Under the pieces are notes generated by a model. It was given only the letters and a program-made list of their open reading frames with translations, was not told the origin of the DNA and searched no databases. A program made the translations under genes and the position numbers. DNA of 33,912 nucleotides from RSA11 sp965652565 (lineage in GTDB: Bacteria > Actinomycetota > Thermoleophilia > Solirubrobacterales > 70-9). Position 1 is the first letter of the stretch; every line of letters starts with the position of its first letter. The stretch lies in contig CBFGWL010000023.1 in assembly GCA_965652565.1 (NCBI GenBank), positions 1 to 33,912 on the forward strand, given 5' to 3'. Positions 15,778-23,972 of the stretch are shown here, piece by piece.

Positions 15778-16538
15778 GGCGGGCATTCGCGCTTCTCGCA
15801 GGGATCGCCGCGCTGGCATTGCCGCCGGCCGCGGCGAACGCGCAGGACGTCACGGTCGGGATCATCGAGGACGACCCCCAGCACACCTTCGTCTGGGATA
15901 CGGACGAGATTCAGATCGACCCCGGGCAGACCGTTCGCTGGAACTTCAACCCGACGGTCTCGCCCGGCGGCCCCCCGACCGCCGTCCACGACGTCCGGAT
16001 CTATGACGGCCTGGAGTTCAACGAGGCGTTCAAGCTCGCCGACTCCGGCTACTACATCCCGGCGGCGCCTGAGTTCGAGTACTTCGACTACACGTTCGAG
16101 GACGAGGGTCAGTTCCTCTACGTGTGCTCGGTTCACCCCGAGTTCATGCGCGGCGTCGTCCAGGTCGGCGACCCGCCCGACCCGGTGCTGAACCCGCCGG
16201 CGCTCAAGCTGAACGTCAAGCCCAAGCAGAAGGCGATCAGCTTCAAGAAGCGGGTCGCGTTCACGCCGACCGTCCGCAACGTCGGCAAGGGCGAGAACGT
16301 CGAGGACGCCGAGGACGTGATGGTCTGCGCCAAGTTCAAGAAGAAGCTGGTGAAGCTGCGCGGCGGCGACTGCCTGTCGATCGCCCAGCTCCCGGTCGCG
16401 ACCAACAAGAAGCAGAAGTTCACCTTCAAGCCGACCAAGAAGGCCCGCAACAAGAAGGTGAAGATCAAGTTCATCGCGACCGCTTCGAACGCGAAGCGCG
16501 TCGTGCAGACGGTGACCCTCAAGGTCAGGAGGAAGTAA
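15774..16538 (+). CDS. Secreted cupredoxin with basic C-terminal module
   Basis: The protein has 254 residues. Signal peptide cleaved near ANA-QD (residue 23). Residues 24-140 form a plastocyanin-like domain with type 1 copper ligands H72 (TAVHDVRI) and the C-x2-H-x3-M cluster YVCSVHPEFM (C118, H121, M125). Residues 150-254 form the Lys-rich immunoglobulin-like module shared with other operon proteins, including VCAKFKKKLVKLRGGDC (C-x14-C). ATG overlaps the oxidase stop (ATGA), and a near-perfect Shine-Dalgarno (GGAGGTGA, 15763-15770) lies inside the end of the oxidase gene. The coupling suggests fixed stoichiometry and electron transfer to or from the multicopper oxidase. Confidence 0.9.
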   Translation: MRRAFALLAGIAALALPPAAANAQDVTVGIIEDDPQHTFVWDTDEIQIDPGQTVRWNFNPTVSPGGPPTAVHDVRIYDGLEFNEAFKLADSGYYIPAAPEFEYFDYTFEDEGQFLYVCSVHPEFMRGVVQVGDPPDPVLNPPALKLNVKPKQKAISFKKRVAFTPTVRNVGKGENVEDAEDVMVCAKFKKKLVKLRGGDCLSIAQLPVATNKKQKFTFKPTKKARNKKVKIKFIATASNAKRVVQTVTLKVRRK

Positions 16539-16542
16539 TCGG

Positions 16543-19500
16543 ATGAACGCTCGGGGAGTCCTCCGCAGGGGGGCAGGTCTCGCTCTTTCCGTCGCCGCCC
16601 TGCTGGTCGGCGCTCCCGCGGCGCAGGCGGCTGTCTGCCCGGGAAGCGACGAGTTCGCGGGGGACTCCCTGAGCGACGCCGTGTGGCCTTCGTTCATGCG
16701 CGAAAGCCGCGCCGGCTACACGGTCGAGAACGGCGCGTTCAGCGTCCGCGTGCAGGGCGGGGACTTCCACGCCGGCACGGGCAACGCCCGCAACACGCCG
16801 CTGCAGGACGCCCCGAGCGGCCCGTGGACCGCGACGGTCAAGCTCGACGTCTCCGAGATCGACGGCAACAGCGAGCAGGCCGGCTTGGTCCTGTGGGCGA
16901 GTGAGGGCCCGAACACGTTCGCCAAGCTCGTGTTCAACCGGCGCACGGGAACGGGCAGCGGTGAGGCCGGCTGGTTCGAACGGGTCCACACGGTGAACGG
17001 GAACAACGTCGGAGGCTTCCCGAACACCGGCGTCGTCGAGGAGGCCACGGGCGACGTCTGGGTGCGCGCGAGCTCCGACGGCGCCGCCGAGCCGACGATC
17101 ACGGCCGAGTACTCGGTAGACGGCGAGACGTGGAGCCCGCTCGGCGACCCGTTCCAGATGACCACGGACGAGCTCAAGTTCGGGCCGACGGCGTTCGGCG
17201 GCGACACGGGCAGCTGGGCCCACTTCGACTACTTCCACGTCGAGGCGGACGACTGCCGCCCGGATGTCTCGCTCAGCGCCGACCCGCAGTCCGGCGCCGA
17301 GCCGCTCGAGACGGAGCTCACCGCCGAGCTGGCCGATGACGTCGACGAGGCGGGCGATCTCGAGATCGAATGGGACTTCGGCGACGGGGACACCGTCGCC
17401 GGCGGGGCCACCCAGACCCACACCTACTCCGCGCCGGGCACCTACCGCGCAACGGTCACCGTCACCGACAGCGCGGGCAACGTCTCCGTCGCTCACACCG
17501 ACGTCACGGTCGGCGACCCGCAGGCGACCTGCGGCACCGACGAGTTCGACGGCAGCGCGCTCGACCCGATCTGGGACGTCCTGCGCCGGTTCGAGGGCGG
17601 CCCGCGGCTCGCGAACGGCGCCCTCGAGCTGGAGATCGCGCCGGGCGACATGATCCAGCCGAACAACACCGCCCGCAACGTGGTGCTCAAGGACGCGCCG
17701 GCGGGCGGCTGGCAGGCGACGGCGAAGCTCAACATCGCCGAGATCGACGCGAACGGCGAGCAGGCCGGCCTGGTGGTCTGGCAGTCGGAGGGCCCGCCGT
17801 CCACGGACAACTACTTCTCGAAGATCGTCTTCGTGCAGACGACCGGCGGCGACCGCCGCTTCGAGCACATCGCCACCGAGCGCGGCGACTTGGCGCAGCC
17901 CATCAACGACAGCTGGGCGCCCGCGCCCGAGGAACTGCCCGCGGACGCCGATCTGCTGATCCGGGCAACCTCGGACGGCGCGTGGATCACGGCTGAGTAC
18001 TCGGCCGACGACGGCGACACGTGGACCCAGATCGGCCGCAGCCGGTACTTCGGCGGCGAGGTCAAGGTCGGCCTCAAGGCGTCGGACAACGACACCGTCG
18101 GCGGCACCGCCTACTTCGACTACTTCACCCTCGCCTGCGCCCCCGAGGCGGAGGTGACGGCAACGCCGCAGGACGGCGACGCCCCGCTCGACGTCGAGCT
18201 CGCCGCGACGGTGAGCGATGACGCCGACGACGCGGGCGACCTCGACCTCGCCTGGGACTTCGGCGACGGCGAGACGGCGAGCGGCGGCACCGAGCAGAGT
18301 CACACCTACAACGAGCCCGGCGTGTACCGGCCCGCGCTCACGGCAACCGACTCCGAAGGCAACGCGACGGTCGCCGGCGACGAGGTGATCGTCGGCGATC
18401 CCGAGCAGGACCCGTGCACGAGCGACGTCTCGGACGAGTTCACGGGGAACGCCCTGCATCCCAAGTGGGACATCCTGCGGCCGATGCCGAGCGGCCTGCG
18501 CGTCGCCGACGGCGCGCTTCAGCTGCAGACCTACCCGGGCGACCTGCACGGCACCAACGCGAGCGCGCGCAACGTCCTGCTCCAGGATGCCCCGAACGGC
18601 GCGTGGACCGCCGCGACGCGCATCGACGTGAGCGACCTCACGCAACAGGGCGATCAGGTCGGCATGGTCCTGTGGCGCTCCGAGGGTCCGAACAACTTCG
18701 CCAAGGTCGTCTTCAACAAGCGCGACGGCTCGAACTTCTGGTTCGAGCGCTCGAACACTCAGAACGGCAGCACCTCCGGGGGCAATTCCGGGATGCTGCA
18801 GAACCCGCCGCAGCACGTCTACATCCGCGTGCATTCCGACGGCGGGGCCAATCCCGAGCTGACCCCTGAGTACTCGCTGGACGGCGAGAGCTGGGCGGCG
18901 ATCTCCGACGCGTTCCAGGTCGCCGGCGAGGGCCAGCTGCGCATCGGCCTCACCTACTTCCAGGGCGCGGCGACCCGCGTGGCCGAGTTCGACTGGTTCC
19001 GCCTGGAGCTCGCCGACGACTGCGAGCCGACGGGCGCGTGCCCGCAGGCGATCGCCGACGACTTCGAGGGCACCGAGCTCGGCGCGGGCTGGAACGTCCT
19101 GCGCCCGGCCGGCGACGGACCGGAGCTCGCCGACGGCAACCTGAACCTGCAGATCCGCAGCGGCGACTTCATCAACACGACCGCGACGGCGGAGAACGTC
19201 GTGATGCGGCCCGCCCCGAGCGGCGGCTGGACCGCGACCACCGAGTTCAACATCGCGGCGATCGATGAGAACGGCGAGCAGGCCGGCCTGGTCGTGTGGC
19301 AGTCGGAGGGCCCGCCGTCCACCGAGAACGTCTTCGGCAAGGCGACCTTCATCCAGACGAACAGCGGCGCCCGTCAGTTCGAGCTCGTCGTCACCGAGGG
19401 CGGCATCACGGGCTTCCCGACGTCCACGGCCGGCACGCCGGCCCCGGGAGACCTCGCGCCTGACGCCGACGTGCAGGTGCGCCTGCGCAGCGACGGGCGC

Positions 19501-22332
19501 GTGATCACCGCCGATTACTCGGCCGACGACGGCGAGACTTGGACCAAGATCGGCCGCCACGGCACGATCGACGGCCCGGTGCAGGTCGGCATGTTCGCGA
19601 TCCGCGGCGGCTCGGGTCAGACCGGCGGCATCGTGCCGTTCCGCAGCTTCGCGATCGAGTGCGGCCCCGAGGTCAACCTCGACGCGACGCCGCAGGACGG
19701 TGACGCGCCGCTCGAGGTCGAGTTCGAGGCGGCCGCGGCCGACGACGTGAGCGCGCCGGGCGAGCTCGATATCGAGTGGGACTTCGGCGACGGGGAGACC
19801 GCGTCCGGCGACCTCTCCCAGGTCCACACATACACCGAGCCGGGCGTATACGAGGCGAGCGTCGCGGTCACCGACGGCGACGGCCACACGACGCGCGAGC
19901 GCGTGATCCTCCGCGTCGCGGACCCGAGCCCCGACACGTGCCTGTTCGGGCAGTCCGATGAGTTCGACGGCAACGCCCTCGATCCCAAGTGGGACGTGCT
20001 GCGCGCGGCGCCGTCTGGCCTCACCGTGGAGAACGGCAGGCTGCGCCTGAAGGCGTACAGCGGAGACATGCACTCCAACAACGCCAACGCGCGCAACGTG
20101 CTGCTCCAGGACGCACCCACGGAGGAGCACATCGCCGAGACCGCGGTCGACGTCAGCGACCTGAGCGCCACGGGCGACCAGGTGGGCCTGATCGTCTGGC
20201 GCGGCGAGGATCCGAACAACTTCGCCAAGGTCGTCTTCAACCGGCGCGCGTCGGGCGCGGAGGGCAACTTCTGGATCGAGCGCGCGAACACGGTTGACGG
20301 CAGCGCCCAGGGCACGAACAGCGGCACGATCTCGGGCGCGGGCGTCGACACCGTGCTGCTGCGCACGCACTCCGACGGCGCCGCCAACCCGACGTTCACG
20401 GCCGAGTACTCGCTGAACGGCGGGAACACCTGGACGCCGATCGGCGATCCGTTCCAGCTCGGCGGCTCCGGCGACGTGCGCATCGGGATCACCTACTTCC
20501 AAGGCAACGCGATGCGCTTCGCGGAGTTCGATTACTTCCGCGTGAGCCAGACCGTGTGCGGCGCTCCGGCGGTCACGCTGAACGCCGACCCGAAGAAGGG
20601 TGACGCCCCGCTCGAGGTCGACTTCACCGCGACCGTCGCCGACGACGTGGACGATCTCGAGGACCTCGACATCCAGTGGGACTTCGGCGACGGGAACACG
20701 GCGAGCGGCGGCTTGCAGCAGACGCACACCTACGAGTCCCTCGGCACCTACGAGGCGCAGATCAGCGTCACGGACACCGACGAGAACACCACGACGCGCA
20801 GCGTCGAGATCGAGGTGACCGAACCCTGCGCCGAGCCGGCCGAACCGGAGGAGGGCTTCACGAGCCTGTGGGACGGCGTGAGCCAGCCGACCGAGAGCGG
20901 CTGGACGCAGTCCGGCCCGGGTGAGTTCGAGGTGGTGAACGACGGCGACGGCTGCCACCTGCTCAGCAAGGGCGGCCTCGGCCTCCTGTGGTACTCGGAC
21001 CAGCAGTTCACCGACTACGTGCTGCGGCTCGAGTGGCGCGCCGAGAAGGACATCGACAACTCGGGCGTCTTCGTCCGCTTCCCCGACGGCGGCGCGAACA
21101 CCCACCAGACCGCGATCGACCAGGGTTACGAGGTCCAGATCCGCGAGGGCGTGCAGGGTGACGGCGAGAACCAGAAGACCGGGTCGATCTACAACTTCAA
21201 GCGGGAGACGGCGCGCAACGCCAATCCCAACGGAGAGTGGAACGACTACGAGATCCGGGTGACCGGGTCGCCGCCGCGCATCCAGGTGACGCTCAACGGG
21301 GTGCTCGTCAACGACTTCCAGGGCACCGTCACGAACCGCGGCATGGCACCGGGCTACATCGGCCTGCAGAACCACGGCGCGATCGACACGATCTCGTTCC
21401 GCAACATCCGCATCCAGGAGCTCGAGCCCCAGGACGACGTTGCGCCCGTGACCGAGGCGGCGCTGTCGCCGGCCGCGCCTGACGGCAACGACGGCTGGTA
21501 CCGCACGCCGGTCACGGTGACGCTCGACGCAACCGACGCCGGAGGCTCGGGCCTCGAAAGCACCGAGTACGCGCTCGACGGCGGCGACTTCGAGGAGTAC
21601 GACGGGCCGATCACGGTGAGCGAGGACGGCGAGCACGTCGTCGAGTTCCGCTCGACCGACGGCTCCGGCAACGTCGAGGACACCAAGTCGGTCGAGTTCA
21701 AGATCGACCGCAACGCGCCGGTGACGACGCCGCTGCTCGAGAGCGCGAGCGAGCCGGATGAGAACGGCTACAGCGATCCGGTGACCGTCACGCTCGAAGG
21801 CGACGACGGCGCCGGCTCCGGCGTGGCCGCCACCCAGTACCGCGTCCTGCCCAGCGGGCAGTGGCTGCCCTACGAGGAGGCGCTCGAGTTCGTGGCGGCT
21901 GGCGAGTACGAGATCGAGTACCGCTCGACCGACGCGGCGGGCAACCGCGAGGCGTTCGGCGCGGTGCGGTTCGCGATCCGCTCGCGCGTGGATACCGGCG
22001 AGGACCTCGATCTGACGGTGACGCCGGCGAAGCTCCGGATCCGCCCGGGCAAGCGCGCGCGCTTCGAGGCCGCGCTCAGCTCCGGCGCGGACGCCCCGGG
22101 CCATCGCTTCGCGACCCTGTGCGTGAAGGTGAACAAGAAGCGCTTCAAGGTGATCGGCTCGCGGTGCGTGGACATCCCGAGCCTCGCGGCCGCGAGCGAG
22201 GTCGCGCAGCGCTTCGTCCTCAAGGCGAAGAAGCGCGCCCGCGGCAAGCGCACGCGGGTCCGTTTCACCGCGACGTCCCCGGGCATTAGGACGCTCAGCG
22301 CGACGGCCGTGATTCAGGTGCGCAGGCGGTAG
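16543..22332 (+). CDS. Giant secreted ConA-like/PKD/DUF1080/OmpL47 protein
   Basis: The protein has 1929 residues. Signal peptide cleaved near AQA-AV (residue 29). Domains: five concanavalin/DUF1349-like domains (about 30-237, 330-532, 625-827, 832-1040, 1132-1340), four PKD domains with WDFGDG cores (239-324, 533-621, 1041-1127, 1341-1426), a DUF1080 domain (1437-1629; KTGSIYNFKRET, EWNDYEIRV, GYIGLQNHG), two OmpL47-like domains (1631-1722, 1723-1813) and a basic C-terminal module (1821-1929) with LCVKVNKKRFKVIGSRC. Concanavalin-like and PKD domains usually bind or space out on carbohydrate, so this looks like a polysaccharide-binding scaffold carrying one possible 3-keto-glycoside-processing domain. 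The third and fourth concanavalin-like domains abut without a PKD between them. It starts 4 bp after the cupredoxin stop, with AGGAGG upstream. Confidence 0.87.
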   Translation: MNARGVLRRGAGLALSVAALLVGAPAAQAAVCPGSDEFAGDSLSDAVWPSFMRESRAGYTVENGAFSVRVQGGDFHAGTGNARNTPLQDAPSGPWTATVKLDVSEIDGNSEQAGLVLWASEGPNTFAKLVFNRRTGTGSGEAGWFERVHTVNGNNVGGFPNTGVVEEATGDVWVRASSDGAAEPTITAEYSVDGETWSPLGDPFQMTTDELKFGPTAFGGDTGSWAHFDYFHVEADDCRPDVSLSADPQSGAEPLETELTAELADDVDEAGDLEIEWDFGDGDTVAGGATQTHTYSAPGTYRATVTVTDSAGNVSVAHTDVTVGDPQATCGTDEFDGSALDPIWDVLRRFEGGPRLANGALELEIAPGDMIQPNNTARNVVLKDAPAGGWQATAKLNIAEIDANGEQAGLVVWQSEGPPSTDNYFSKIVFVQTTGGDRRFEHIATERGDLAQPINDSWAPAPEELPADADLLIRATSDGAWITAEYSADDGDTWTQIGRSRYFGGEVKVGLKASDNDTVGGTAYFDYFTLACAPEAEVTATPQDGDAPLDVELAATVSDDADDAGDLDLAWDFGDGETASGGTEQSHTYNEPGVYRPALTATDSEGNATVAGDEVIVGDPEQDPCTSDVSDEFTGNALHPKWDILRPMPSGLRVADGALQLQTYPGDLHGTNASARNVLLQDAPNGAWTAATRIDVSDLTQQGDQVGMVLWRSEGPNNFAKVVFNKRDGSNFWFERSNTQNGSTSGGNSGMLQNPPQHVYIRVHSDGGANPELTPEYSLDGESWAAISDAFQVAGEGQLRIGLTYFQGAATRVAEFDWFRLELADDCEPTGACPQAIADDFEGTELGAGWNVLRPAGDGPELADGNLNLQIRSGDFINTTATAENVVMRPAPSGGWTATTEFNIAAIDENGEQAGLVVWQSEGPPSTENVFGKATFIQTNSGARQFELVVTEGGITGFPTSTAGTPAPGDLAPDADVQVRLRSDGRVITADYSADDGETWTKIGRHGTIDGPVQVGMFAIRGGSGQTGGIVPFRSFAIECGPEVNLDATPQDGDAPLEVEFEAAAADDVSAPGELDIEWDFGDGETASGDLSQVHTYTEPGVYEASVAVTDGDGHTTRERVILRVADPSPDTCLFGQSDEFDGNALDPKWDVLRAAPSGLTVENGRLRLKAYSGDMHSNNANARNVLLQDAPTEEHIAETAVDVSDLSATGDQVGLIVWRGEDPNNFAKVVFNRRASGAEGNFWIERANTVDGSAQGTNSGTISGAGVDTVLLRTHSDGAANPTFTAEYSLNGGNTWTPIGDPFQLGGSGDVRIGITYFQGNAMRFAEFDYFRVSQTVCGAPAVTLNADPKKGDAPLEVDFTATVADDVDDLEDLDIQWDFGDGNTASGGLQQTHTYESLGTYEAQISVTDTDENTTTRSVEIEVTEPCAEPAEPEEGFTSLWDGVSQPTESGWTQSGPGEFEVVNDGDGCHLLSKGGLGLLWYSDQQFTDYVLRLEWRAEKDIDNSGVFVRFPDGGANTHQTAIDQGYEVQIREGVQGDGENQKTGSIYNFKRETARNANPNGEWNDYEIRVTGSPPRIQVTLNGVLVNDFQGTVTNRGMAPGYIGLQNHGAIDTISFRNIRIQELEPQDDVAPVTEAALSPAAPDGNDGWYRTPVTVTLDATDAGGSGLESTEYALDGGDFEEYDGPITVSEDGEHVVEFRSTDGSGNVEDTKSVEFKIDRNAPVTTPLLESASEPDENGYSDPVTVTLEGDDGAGSGVAATQYRVLPSGQWLPYEEALEFVAAGEYEIEYRSTDAAGNREAFGAVRFAIRSRVDTGEDLDLTVTPAKLRIRPGKRARFEAALSSGADAPGHRFATLCVKVNKKRFKVIGSRCVDIPSLAAASEVAQRFVLKAKKRARGKRTRVRFTATSPGIRTLSATAVIQVRRR

Positions 22333-22346
22333 CGGAGGCTGAGGGA

Positions 22347-23786
22347 GTGACCCTGGGTCTCCGCTTGCTGCTGCGGCGCGCCTGCGCGCTCGCCGCCGGG
22401 CTGGCGCTGGGGGCGAGCGGAGCGGCGTACGCGCAGGATCCGCCCGAGCCGTTCGACGTGCTCGTCTTCTCGAAGACGGGCGGTTTTCGGCATGTGGACA
22501 GCATCAACGCGGGCAAGCTGCGGATCGCCGACCTCGCCGAGCAGCACGGCTTCAACGCCGACTTCTCAGAGGACGCCGCCGACTTCACCGAGGCGAACCT
22601 GGCGTCGTACGAGGCCGTCGTCTTCCTGAACACGACGACGCAGCCCGGCGGCACGGCCAACGACCTGCTCGACGCGAACCAGCAGGCCGCCTTCGAGGAC
22701 TACATGCGAGCCGGCGGCGGCTGGGTGGGGATCCACGCGGCCGCCGACACCGAGAAGCCCGGCGACGGCGGGGTGGCATGGCCCTGGTACGGCGATCTGC
22801 TCGGCAACGGCGCGTGGTTTCACAGCCACCCGCACAACCAGACCGCGACCATCCGCATCGAGGATCCGGACCACCCGGCGACGGCGCATCTCGGGCCCAC
22901 CTGGCAGGTGTACGACGAGTGGTACAACTACCGCGCCAACCCCCGCTCGACCGTCCACGTGCTCGCCACCCTGGACGAGTCCACCTACACCGGCGGCAAC
23001 ATGGGCGCCGACCATCCGATCGCCTGGTGTCAGTACCACGACGGCGGACGGGCCTTCTACACGGGCCGCGGTCACACCGCCGAGGCCTGGGGAGAGGACG
23101 CGTTCCAAAAGCACGTCCTCGGCGCGATCCGCTGGGCGGCCGGCGTCGCGCCGGGCAACTGCGACGCGCCCGGCGAGGACTCGGTGCCGCCGACGGCGAC
23201 CGCGACCCTTGATCCCGCCGAGCCGGATCGCGCCGACGGCCGCTACAGCGGCCCGGTCACGATCACGCTGGCCGGCGAGGACAACCTCGCGGACCCGGTC
23301 CAGCTCGAGTACCGCTTCGCCGGCGGCGAGTGGCGCGAGTACACCGAACCGATCCTCGTCTCGGACCCCGGCGCCCACACGCTCGACTATCGCGCGCTTG
23401 ACGACCACGGCAACGAGAGCGAGCCGGCCAGCGTCTCGTTCGCGATCGCGGGCCCGCCGGCCCTCTCCTTGAAGGTGCGTCCCGCGAAGAAACGGATCGC
23501 GGCGAAGCGCGCGGTCAACGTGCGCGCGGTGCTCGCCAACGCGGGCGACTCGGAGGCCGATGCGGTGCGGATCTGCGCGCGTGCGCAGAAGCGCCTCGCG
23601 CGCCTGCAACCCGCGAAGTGCCTTGCCTTCGACACGATCGAGGCCGGCGCCCGCGAGCGTGTTGCTTTCAGGGTCAAGCTGCGCCCCAAGGCGCGGGGCA
23701 AGCGCGTGAACGTCAAGGTGACCGCCACGACGGCGGACGCCGGCAAGCTCACGGGCCGCTCCGTGCTCAGGGCCAAGCGCCGCTGA
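22347..23786 (+). CDS. Secreted ThuA domain protein
   Basis: The protein has 479 residues; GTG start 14 bp after the previous stop, with GGAGG and GAGGGA upstream. Signal peptide cleaved near AYA-QD (residue 29). Residues 35-272 form a full ThuA (trehalose-utilisation) domain of the GATase-like fold with conserved motifs intact: GIHAAADTEKP (H130), WFHSHPHNQ (H159, H161, H163), DEWYNY, DHPIAWC (H223) and FYTGRGH. Residues about 280-370 form an OmpL47-like domain and residues about 375-479 the basic C-terminal module with ICARAQKRLARLQPAKC (C-x14-C). ThuA proteins act in keto-disaccharide catabolism in bacteria where they have been studied. Last gene of the operon and probably the catalytic ThuA, in contrast to the degenerate copy in the first gene. 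Confidence 0.9.
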   Translation: MTLGLRLLLRRACALAAGLALGASGAAYAQDPPEPFDVLVFSKTGGFRHVDSINAGKLRIADLAEQHGFNADFSEDAADFTEANLASYEAVVFLNTTTQPGGTANDLLDANQQAAFEDYMRAGGGWVGIHAAADTEKPGDGGVAWPWYGDLLGNGAWFHSHPHNQTATIRIEDPDHPATAHLGPTWQVYDEWYNYRANPRSTVHVLATLDESTYTGGNMGADHPIAWCQYHDGGRAFYTGRGHTAEAWGEDAFQKHVLGAIRWAAGVAPGNCDAPGEDSVPPTATATLDPAEPDRADGRYSGPVTITLAGEDNLADPVQLEYRFAGGEWREYTEPILVSDPGAHTLDYRALDDHGNESEPASVSFAIAGPPALSLKVRPAKKRIAAKRAVNVRAVLANAGDSEADAVRICARAQKRLARLQPAKCLAFDTIEAGARERVAFRVKLRPKARGKRVNVKVTATTADAGKLTGRSVLRAKRR

Positions 23787-23820
23787 CGACCGCCACCCGT
23801 CGGCAACCCCGCGCTGCCGC

Positions 23821-23826
23821 TAGAGT
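23821..23826 (+). promoter_or_regulatory. Candidate -10 element of tRNA-Thr
   Basis: TAGAGT lies 10 nt before the mature tRNA 5' end, in the gap after the ThuA gene. It matches the TAGNNT pattern found before several genes in the window. Confidence 0.35.
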
Positions 23827-23836
23827 TCTTCCCCGC

Positions 23837-23909
<73 letters not shown>

Positions 23910-23932
23910 CTTCTCACCGTCCCTGTGTGCCT

Positions 23933-23952
23933 CCTGCGGGCTCTGGCGCAGG
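23933..23952. terminator. Hairpin between tRNA-Thr and the convergent YibE/F gene
   Basis: CCTGCG (23933-23938) and CGCAGG (23947-23952) form a 6-bp stem with an 8-nt loop between two convergent transcripts. No T-run is present, so termination by this structure is only suggested by position. Confidence 0.35.
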
Positions 23953-23972
23953 CCCCGATGTCTCCCTATGTA

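Noticed and set aside
16525..22104. Long minus-strand open frame of about 1860 codons opposite the giant secreted protein
   Set aside because: Product is low-complexity Arg/Val/Leu/Asp-rich with no domains, typical of antisense frames in GC-rich DNA; the plus strand encodes clear signal peptide and domains.
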